From NCBI RefSeq assembly GCF_024506435.1, contig NZ_JANIET010000001.1:372001-436000 (forward strand): a stretch of DNA of 64,000 bases, written 5' to 3'. Under the pieces are notes generated by a model. The model was not told where the DNA came from, ran no database searches, and worked only from the letters and a program-made list of their open reading frames with translations. Numbering within the stretch: the stretch's first letter is position 1; every line of letters starts with the position of its first letter. This DNA is from Pantoea trifolii (lineage in GTDB: Bacteria > Pseudomonadota > Gammaproteobacteria > Enterobacterales > Enterobacteriaceae). The position numbers and the translations under genes were made by a program. Below are positions 58,129 through 64,000 of this stretch, in pieces.

Positions 58129-59673
58129 ATGCGTAATAACCAGCCCGTCACTCAGCGCGAATTCGCGTTTGAGGATGACGCCACTTTGATGTCGACCACC
58201 GATCTCAACAGCTATATCACCTACGCCAACGACGCCTTTATTGACGTCAGCGGCTTCAGCCCGGAAGAGGTGAATGGCCAGCCGCATAACATGGTGCGCC
58301 ATCCGGATATGCCACCGGAAGCCTTTGCTGATATGTGGGCGACGCTCAAGCAGGGCGAGCCGTGGACGGCGCTGGTTAAGAATCGGCGTAAGAATGGCGA
58401 TCACTATTGGGTGCGCGCTAACGCCATTCCGGTGGTGCGCGAGGGCAAAGTGCAGGGCTTTATGTCGGTGCGCACCAAGCCGTCAGCGGAAGAGGTGCGT
58501 CACACCGAAACGCTGTACCGCGACTTCCGCGAAGGGCGCGCCAATGGACGTCGTTTCCATAAAGGATTGATCGTTGGCACCGGCTGGCGTGCCCTTGGCT
58601 CGATCCTGAAAACCCTGCCGCTGCGCTGGCGCATTCGCTCCACTTTATTCACGCTACTGCCGCTTTCCGTGCTGGGTGTTTGGCTGCTTGATGTGACACC
58701 GCTGGCGATAGGCTGCTTTGCTGGCGGCATGGCGGGCCTGTTGCTGCTGGCGAGCCTGTGGCTGGAGCAGCAAATTTCACGTCCAATGGAACGCATGTGC
58801 CGTCAGGCATTAAGCGTGGCGACCGGCGCCAGCCATAAAGTGGAACAGATCGATCGCGTCGATGAGATTGGCGTCACGCTGCGCGCCATCGGCCAGCTCG
58901 GCCTGATGTTCCGCTGGCTGGTGGATGATGTTAGCGGTCAGGCAATTAACGTGCTCAGTGCCAGCGATGCCATCGCGCGCAGCAATGACGAACTCAGCCG
59001 CCGCACCGAACAAGCTGCCGCTAACGTGCAGCAAACCGCTGCCACCATGAACGAAATGACCGCCACGGTGAAGAGCAACACCGATACCGCCAAAGAGGTG
59101 AATGGCTTATCGGAAAATACCAGTCATGCGGCGATCAAAGGTGGCAAGGTGATGCAGGAGATGGTGGGGATGATGGCGGAAATCGCCGACAGCTCGAAAC
59201 GTATCGCCAATATCACCAGCGTGATTGACGGCATCGCCTTCCAGACCAATATTCTGGCGCTGAATGCGGCAGTGGAAGCGGCGCGCGCCGGCGAGCAGGG
59301 AAAAGGATTCGCGGTGGTGGCCGGTGAAGTGCGCAGCCTCGCGCAGCGCAGCGCCAAAGCCGCCAGCGAAATTAAAAATCTGGTGGAAACCAGCGCCAGC
59401 CGCGTGCAGTCCGGTAGCGATCACGCCGATGCGGCCGGGCACACCATGCAGGAGATTGTTGATCAGGTGCAGAATGTCACCGCGTTGATCGCGCAGATCA
59501 GCGGCGCAACTGCCGAGCAGGCCATCGCGCTAACGCAGGTCAGCACGGCGGTGGAAGATCTCGACGATATCACCCATCAAAACGCTGCACGCGTGGCAGA
59601 AGGCGCTGAAGCGTCCGGACGCATGAAGCACCAGGCCAATCGTCTGGTGGAAGCGATCAGCGTGTTTCGTTAA
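58129..59673 (+). CDS. aer: Aerotaxis receptor Aer (PAS-type chemoreceptor)
   Basis: A 514-residue chemoreceptor. The N-terminal PAS domain (about residues 15-120) carries the FAD-binding type motifs [20 protein letters not shown] and [18 protein letters not shown], as in E. coli Aer (506 residues). A membrane anchor of two hydrophobic segments (about 175-230) and a HAMP-like stretch follow, then the signalling domain with the hairpin tip [20 protein letters not shown]. It should sense redox state of the respiratory chain and signal through CheA. Its stop codon overlaps the stop of the convergent AraC gene. Confidence 0.9.
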   Translation: MRNNQPVTQREFAFEDDATLMSTTDLNSYITYANDAFIDVSGFSPEEVNGQPHNMVRHPDMPPEAFADMWATLKQGEPWTALVKNRRKNGDHYWVRANAIPVVREGKVQGFMSVRTKPSAEEVRHTETLYRDFREGRANGRRFHKGLIVGTGWRALGSILKTLPLRWRIRSTLFTLLPLSVLGVWLLDVTPLAIGCFAGGMAGLLLLASLWLEQQISRPMERMCRQALSVATGASHKVEQIDRVDEIGVTLRAIGQLGLMFRWLVDDVSGQAINVLSASDAIARSNDELSRRTEQAAANVQQTAATMNEMTATVKSNTDTAKEVNGLSENTSHAAIKGGKVMQEMVGMMAEIADSSKRIANITSVIDGIAFQTNILALNAAVEAARAGEQGKGFAVVAGEVRSLAQRSAKAASEIKNLVETSASRVQSGSDHADAAGHTMQEIVDQVQNVTALIAQISGATAEQAIALTQVSTAVEDLDDITHQNAARVAEGAEASGRMKHQANRLVEAISVFR

Positions 59674-60620
59674 CGCATTTCCCGTTCGGCGCGCAGTGCG
59701 CCGGGCGGCGTACCGACAATGCGTTTAAATGCGCGGCTAAATGCCGCCAGCGAACCGTAACCGAGGTGGAAGGCGACGCTTTCCACCGCTTCGCCTTCAT
59801 GCACGATACGTTCCACCGCCAATCGCATACGCAGCTCAGTGAGATAGCGCAGCGGCGTCATGCCGGTTGCGCTCTGAAAACGAGCAGCAAACACCGAACG
59901 CGAGCTGCCGGATTCCCGCGCCAGCCGTTCCACCGTCCAGTTTTCACCAGGTTCACGATGCATCGCCGCCATCGCCAGGCTGAGACGCGGATCGCGCAGC
60001 GCCTGCACCAATCCGCTGCCTTTGCCACAGCCGTTCTCCACCCAGCCGCGCACAATCTGCGCCGCCACTACATCTGCTAACCGCGACAGAATCCCGGCGA
60101 ATCCGGCTTTGCGCTGCCGCGTTTCGCGCTCCATCGCATCGAGAATCGGCTGGATTTCCGGGTACTGCGCCAGCAGCGTACTCACCAGCATCACATCCGG
60201 CATGGTATGGACCAGCGGCTGCATGCCGCCAAGCTCAAACGCCATGCAGGCGCTGAACAGAATCACATCGCTGTCATCCGGGCAGACGTCTACGCCGTCG
60301 CCGATGGCACAGACGCTGTCGCAAATTGGGCGACTGTTAAAAGTCGAAATGGGTTCACAGATTGCCTCTTCGCTGGAAATCAACGCATGTGGTTTGCCGT
60401 GCGGGATCAGCAACGCATCGCCCGCCTGCAGCGGATAGATCACGCCCGATGCCGAGCGGATCAGTAACGATCCGCGCCCAACAAAGTGCAGCTGCGCCTT
60501 GCCTGGCGCGTCCTCATATTGCAGGCCAAAGGGCGCATGCAGCGCGATTCGCTGGTATTTGACGCCGTACAGGCGCATGCCCATCAGCAATTCACTGGTC
60601 AGGTCTTCATAGCGGCTCAT
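59670..60620 (-). CDS. AraC-family regulator with cupin sensor
   Basis: A 316-residue regulator with an N-terminal cupin (PF12852-like, about 20-190, with [17 protein letters not shown]) and a C-terminal AraC double helix-turn-helix (about 205-310). The ATG at 60620 follows MSRYEDL, with a good upstream site; the frame runs further to 60722. It is divergent from a drug/nucleoside MFS transporter and likely controls it. Stop overlaps aer by 4 bases. Confidence 0.85.
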   Translation of the reverse strand: MSRYEDLTSELLMGMRLYGVKYQRIALHAPFGLQYEDAPGKAQLHFVGRGSLLIRSASGVIYPLQAGDALLIPHGKPHALISSEEAICEPISTFNSRPICDSVCAIGDGVDVCPDDSDVILFSACMAFELGGMQPLVHTMPDVMLVSTLLAQYPEIQPILDAMERETRQRKAGFAGILSRLADVVAAQIVRGWVENGCGKGSGLVQALRDPRLSLAMAAMHREPGENWTVERLARESGSSRSVFAARFQSATGMTPLRYLTELRMRLAVERIVHEGEAVESVAFHLGYGSLAAFSRAFKRIVGTPPGALRAEREMR

Positions 60621-60724
60621 GGTAATCTCAGACGAATAATCAAAAAACAAAGTTTCTGCATCATAGATCGTCTGGTGATCCGTCACTATGCTTAACGCTA
60701 AATATTTTGTGATGGGGATCACAG

Positions 60725-61912
60725 ATGAGCCTGGATACTGACGTTATCGAAACACCATTAGAAGTGGATAAACCGGCGTGGGGCGCCGTGTTTGCCATGG
60801 CCTTTGGCGTGTTCGGCCTGATTACAGCAGAATTTCTGCCGGTCAGTTTACTGACGCCGATTGCTGACACGCTGCACATCAGCGAAGGGCAAGCGGGACA
60901 AACCGTTACCGTGACGGCGCTGGTGGCGCTACTCACCAGTCTGGTGATCGGCAACGTGACGCGTCAGCTTGACCGTCGTGTGGTGATGCTGGCCTTTACG
61001 CTGCTGCTGATTGCCTCCGCACTGCTGGTGGCCTTTGCTGAGAATCTGCCGATGATTCTGCTGGCCCGCGTGCTGCTGGGCGTGGCGATTGGCGGCTTCT
61101 GGACGCTCTCCACGGCCATTACCATGCGTCTGGTGCCGAGCGATCAGGTGCCGCGCGCGCTGTCCATCGTGTTCAGCGGTATTTCGCTGGCGACCATTAT
61201 TGCTGCGCCGCTCGGCAGCTATCTGGGCGGCATTATTGGCTGGCGTAACATCTTTATGCTGACCGCCGCGCTGGGCGTGCTGGCGCTGCTGTGGCAGTTC
61301 TTCACCTTGCCCGCGATGCCGCCGATTAATAAAGCGCGCAGCGGTGGCGTGTTGGATCTGCTGCGTAAAAGCGTGATGCGCTGGGGCATGCTGGCGGTGA
61401 TCATGATGTTCACCGGCCACTTCGCCTTCTTTACTTACCTGCGTCCGTTCCTCGAAGGCAGCGCGCAGCTCAACGTCAATCAGCTGTCGCTGGTGCTACT
61501 GGCGTTTGGCGTGGCGAACTTCTTCGGTACTTCGCTGGCCGGTTATCTGGTGACGCGCAGCGTATCGCTGACGTTAACCGCGATGGCGTTGGTGATGAGC
61601 GTGACCGCGCTGCTGCTGGTGAGCTTCGGCGAGGTGTCATGGCTGGTCGCGGCGGGCGTGGCGCTGTGGGGACTGGCGTTTGGTTCGATGCCAACCGGCT
61701 GGTCAACGTGGATTTCCCGCGCGGTGCCGGACGATGCCGAATCGGGCGGCGGTTTGCTGGTCGCCACCATCCAGCTGGCAATCACCGCCGGTGCCGCCGC
61801 CGGTGGCTGGATGTTTGATCTGCAAGGCGCAGGCGGCGTGTTCCTCGCCAGCGGCGTGCTGATGCTGCTCGCCGCCATCACCATCTTCACCCGCGTCCGC
61901 CACCACGGTTAA
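60725..61912 (+). CDS. MFS transporter, NepI-like
   Basis: A 395-residue major facilitator with 12 helices, close to the purine-ribonucleoside exporter NepI in FGLITAEFLPVSLLTPIADTL, LLGVAIGGFWTLSTAITMRLVP and GWSTWISRAVPDDAES. Substrate is therefore possibly a nucleoside or analogue, though drug efflux is not excluded. A REP pair begins 4 bases after its stop. Confidence 0.88.
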   Translation: MSLDTDVIETPLEVDKPAWGAVFAMAFGVFGLITAEFLPVSLLTPIADTLHISEGQAGQTVTVTALVALLTSLVIGNVTRQLDRRVVMLAFTLLLIASALLVAFAENLPMILLARVLLGVAIGGFWTLSTAITMRLVPSDQVPRALSIVFSGISLATIIAAPLGSYLGGIIGWRNIFMLTAALGVLALLWQFFTLPAMPPINKARSGGVLDLLRKSVMRWGMLAVIMMFTGHFAFFTYLRPFLEGSAQLNVNQLSLVLLAFGVANFFGTSLAGYLVTRSVSLTLTAMALVMSVTALLLVSFGEVSWLVAAGVALWGLAFGSMPTGWSTWISRAVPDDAESGGGLLVATIQLAITAGAAAGGWMFDLQGAGGVFLASGVLMLLAAITIFTRVRHHG

Positions 61913-61915
61913 CCC

Positions 61916-61939
61916 GTAGGGTCGCCATTCATGGCGACC
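61916..61939 (+). repeat. REP-like palindrome (copy F1)
   Basis: GTAGGG head with TCGCCAT/ATGGCGA arms, 4 bases past the MFS stop. It forms an inverted pair with F2. Confidence 0.85.
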
Positions 61940-61963
61940 TTGCCATCAACCGCATGAATCAAA

Positions 61964-61987
61964 GGTCGCCATAAATGGCGACCCTAC
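61964..61987 (-). repeat. REP-like palindrome (copy F2)
   Basis: Inverse copy with TT loop, ending in CCCTAC. With F1 it makes a REPIN (BIME-type) of about 72 bases. Confidence 0.85.
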
Positions 61988-62206
61988 GAAACCTTACCTA
62001 TCACAGCCATAAATCCTGCCTTTTAATTAAATGTCAGATTTTTAACCCTTTGCACAAAGGTTAACCCAAATGTGCTTTTTAGATTCAAAATATTCGAACA
62101 ACAACGGCAAATCTCTCCGCTTTTTACTGATCGATTCTGCGCCTATTATATCTCTCAACAAGGCGATGACGCCTTACTCAATCAAACATACATTAAGGAA
62201 TTGACC

Positions 62207-62416
62207 ATGAAATCTATCAAAACTTTTGCTGCTGTTATCGCTCTGACCGTTCTGCCATTCGCTAGCTTTGCGCAAAGCATCACTGCAACCGCTTCAACGC
62301 TGGATGGTGCAGAAGCGCAAATCGCTGCTCAGGCGCACGAAGCTGGTGCTTCCTATAAAGTGACCGAAGCCAATTTCAACAACGGTGTGCACATGACTGC
62401 CGAACTGACCAAATAA
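62207..62416 (+). CDS. DUF1471-family periplasmic protein (YhcN/BhsA-like)
   Basis: A 69-residue secreted protein. The signal peptide ends FASFAQ; the rest matches the DUF1471 family (PF07338) with ASTLDGAEAQIAAQAHEAGA and the TAELTK end. AAGGAA precedes the ATG. Members such as BhsA and YhcN respond to stress and biofilm growth; function of this one is unknown. Confidence 0.88.
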   Translation: MKSIKTFAAVIALTVLPFASFAQSITATASTLDGAEAQIAAQAHEAGASYKVTEANFNNGVHMTAELTK

Positions 62417-62440
62417 GTTGCGTTAACGTTCTGTGCTGAC

Positions 62441-62460
62441 AGGGTGCCTTCGGGCGCCCT
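62441..62460 (+). terminator. Weak hairpin after the DUF1471 gene
   Basis: AGGGTGCC-TTCG-GGCGCCCT with one G-T pair, but no T run follows, so it may stabilise the transcript end instead of terminating. Confidence 0.4.
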
Positions 62461-62631
62461 GGCGGCGTTGGTAACCTGATAAAATCCTGTCACTTTCCCT
62501 TCGAAATGATTACTATTCTCAAAAAGTAGCACCCTTCGTCGGCTCGCCTCGGGCTGTCTTTTTAAATATTGGTTGTAATGTCGAGCTTTCACTTCACTGC
62601 CATCAGGCGGTGTTTTTGCTATGGAGAAGTT

Positions 62632-63684
62632 ATGAAGGCGAATAAAAAATCGTGGGCGCTGCGTCCACTGCTGCTGGCAACGGCGCTGTTCTCGACCTCT
62701 GCGGTGATGGCGGCAGAATCTCAGCCGCTGAATCAGGTGATCTCAAAAGGCGCTTACGAACTGGCATTCAGCAACAGCGATAACGCGCTGTTCCTCGCCA
62801 CCGCGCAGAGCACAACCGACAAAAAAGGCGGCACCGTTTATCGTCTCGATCCGCAGGATCTGGCGGTGAAGCAAACCATCAATACCGATCTGCCGACCTT
62901 TGGCGCGGCGATTAACCAGAAAACCAACACCCTGTACTTCGGTAACACGCGTGACGGTTCACTGACCGCAGTGGATGCCACCAGCGGCAAAGTGATCAAC
63001 ACGCTGGTGCTGGATGGCCGTCAGCGCAGCGAAACCGTGCGTCCGCTGCAGCCGCGTCAGCTGGCCGTCGATCCAGCAACCGATCGCGTTTACATCACCG
63101 GCCTCGGTGAGCAGAGCGTGGTGTGGGTGGTGGATGGCAAAACCCTGAAACTGATCAGCACCGTGCCGAACACCGGCAAAATGGGCACCGGTTTGGCCAT
63201 CGATTCAGCGGCGCAAAAACTGTATGTCACCAACTCCGACGGCGAACTGGTGACCATTAACACGCGCCTGAATGCGATTGAAAAGCGCCAGAAAATCGAT
63301 GGCGATAAAGATCACTTTTTCCTGAATATCTCGCTGGATACTCAAGGCCATCGCGCCTTCCTCAGCGACTCAAAACAGTCGCAGGTGCTGGTGCTGGATA
63401 CCCGTACGCAGCAGGTGATCCACAAGATCGATGTGCCGGAATCGCTGGCGGTGCTGTTCAATGCCGATCGTGATGAGCTGTACGTTACGCACCGCAAAGC
63501 GGGCGAAATCAGCATCATCGACGCCAGCAACTACAAAGTGAAACGCACGGTGAAAGCGCCGGGCCTGCCAAACAGCCTGGCGGTTTCCGCCGATGGTAAA
63601 ACCCTGTTTGTCAGCATCAAGCAGCCGGGTTCACGCAAAGAGCCACCTAAAAATCCCGATAGCGTTTTGCGCATCGAACTCTGA
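62632..63684 (+). CDS. yncE: YncE-family periplasmic beta-propeller protein
   Basis: A 350-residue protein, close to E. coli YncE (353). The signal peptide (about residues 1-28, ends SAVMAA) is followed by seven-bladed propeller repeats, with TNTLYFGNTRDGSLTAVDA and RDELYVTHRKAGEISIIDAS as two of the blades. The start MKANKK has GGAGAAG upstream; the frame is open further upstream. YncE is iron-regulated and binds DNA in vitro; its role is unclear. Confidence 0.9.
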   Translation: MKANKKSWALRPLLLATALFSTSAVMAAESQPLNQVISKGAYELAFSNSDNALFLATAQSTTDKKGGTVYRLDPQDLAVKQTINTDLPTFGAAINQKTNTLYFGNTRDGSLTAVDATSGKVINTLVLDGRQRSETVRPLQPRQLAVDPATDRVYITGLGEQSVVWVVDGKTLKLISTVPNTGKMGTGLAIDSAAQKLYVTNSDGELVTINTRLNAIEKRQKIDGDKDHFFLNISLDTQGHRAFLSDSKQSQVLVLDTRTQQVIHKIDVPESLAVLFNADRDELYVTHRKAGEISIIDASNYKVKRTVKAPGLPNSLAVSADGKTLFVSIKQPGSRKEPPKNPDSVLRIEL

Positions 63685-63706
63685 TCGGTAGTTTTCTGAA
63701 ACTGAG

Positions 63707-63727
63707 AGGCGGCTTATGCCGCCTTTT
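63707..63727 (+). terminator. Rho-independent terminator of the yncE-like gene
   Basis: AGGCGGC-TTAT-GCCGCCT then TTT. Confidence 0.75.
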
Positions 63728-63806
63728 GCATTTCTGCCCTCTGCGCCGTTTTTATCGCCACACATACGCTACCTTGTAGAGCAACAACACCAATGGAGAG
63801 GATGCA

Positions 63807-64000
63807 ATGAGCCAGTTTTTTATGCATGAGAAAAACGATCTGGTTAACGAAGCCATCGAAGGGGTTTTGCTGAGCACGCCGTGGCATAACCTCAGTCGCC
63901 TCGATCTCGGTGATGAGATTCGCGTGGTGGTGCGCTCGGACTGGGATAAAAGCAAAGTGGCGCTGATCTCCGGCGGCGGCTCCGGACATGAACCGGCGCA
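63807..64000 (+). CDS. dhaK: Dihydroxyacetone kinase DhaK subunit/domain, 5' part
   Basis: The first 64 codons only; the gene continues past the right edge. FFMHEKNDLVNEAIEGVLLS and the LISGGGSGHEPAH motif, which holds the covalent-substrate histidine, match DhaK. GGAGAGG lies 6 bases before the ATG. Whether this is a PTS-dependent DhaK or a single-chain ATP-dependent kinase cannot be told here. Confidence 0.9.
   Translation, partial: MSQFFMHEKNDLVNEAIEGVLLSTPWHNLSRLDLGDEIRVVVRSDWDKSKVALISGGGSGHEPA

Noticed and set aside
1..64000. tRNA, rRNA, integrase or prophage genes
   Set aside because: None recognised on either strand; the only mobile-element coding trace is the IS3 remnant near 30.5 kb.

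Overview
The window is a 64-kb stretch of chromosome from a gammaproteobacterium of the order Enterobacterales. The gene order follows the Escherichia coli 91-93 min region: psiE, ubiC-ubiA, plsB / dgkA, lexA-dinF, yjbJ, zur, dusA, pspG, qorA, dnaB, tyrB, yjbQ-yjbR, uvrA / ssb, yjcB, soxS / soxR, ghxP, yjcE, then acs-yjcH-actP and gltP. Differences from E. coli (no alr or aphA, an Lrp-like regulator plus a YitT-like gene before tyrB, a CidA/CidB-like pair, tandem YfaZ-like genes, a phosphonate-type ABC locus) suggest Erwiniaceae, probably Pantoea or a close relative. That genus call is an inference from gene content.

Layout. 1-2.9 kb: a phosphate-starvation-type locus on the minus strand (ABC permease start, phosphodiesterase-like hydrolase, periplasmic binding protein) divergent from a GntR/UTRA regulator, with a PhoB-type tandem repeat between them and psiE next door. 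3.4-10.8 kb: ubiquinone (ubiCA), phospholipid (plsB, dgkA) and SOS (lexA, dinF) genes. 10.9-17.4 kb: zur, a TraF/FadL-like outer-membrane protein, dusA, pspG with a sigma-54 promoter, qorA and dnaB. 17.4-26 kb: an Lrp-type regulator, a structured intergenic segment, a YitT-like membrane protein, tyrB, yjbQR, an alcohol dehydrogenase, and uvrA / ssb around a shared LexA box. 25.9-33.6 kb is the most variable part: a RES-Xre toxin-antitoxin pair, an isochorismatase-like hydrolase, an AraC regulator with a DMT exporter, about 1.8 kb of AT-rich gene-poor DNA holding an IS3-type transposase remnant, and a flippase plus TupA-like ATP-grasp pair. 33.6-48.9 kb: yjcB, soxS / soxR, a glutathione transferase, ghxP, yjcE, a LysR regulator divergent from CidA/CidB-like genes, two YfaZ-like proteins, the acetate operon and gltP. 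49-64 kb: murQP, a 2022-residue autotransporter, an Aer-type receptor, an AraC / MFS divergent pair, a small DUF1471 protein, a YncE-like beta-propeller and the start of a dihydroxyacetone kinase.

Regulatory sites readable directly include two LexA boxes before lexA and one between uvrA and ssb, a perfect SoxR operator, a CRP site before psiE, a PurR-like box before ghxP, a sigma-54 promoter before pspG, a PhoB-type box, and two matching palindromes before the antitoxin. A family of GTAG-headed palindromic repeats (REP type) occurs eight times, always between genes, twice as an inverted pair. No tRNA, rRNA or CRISPR array was seen. The observations most worth a second look are the Pho-linked uptake locus, the autotransporter with its internal duplication of about 276 residues, the flippase/ATP-grasp island, the cysteine-bearing SoxS tail, the RES-Xre operator and the structured segment at 18.0-18.2 kb.
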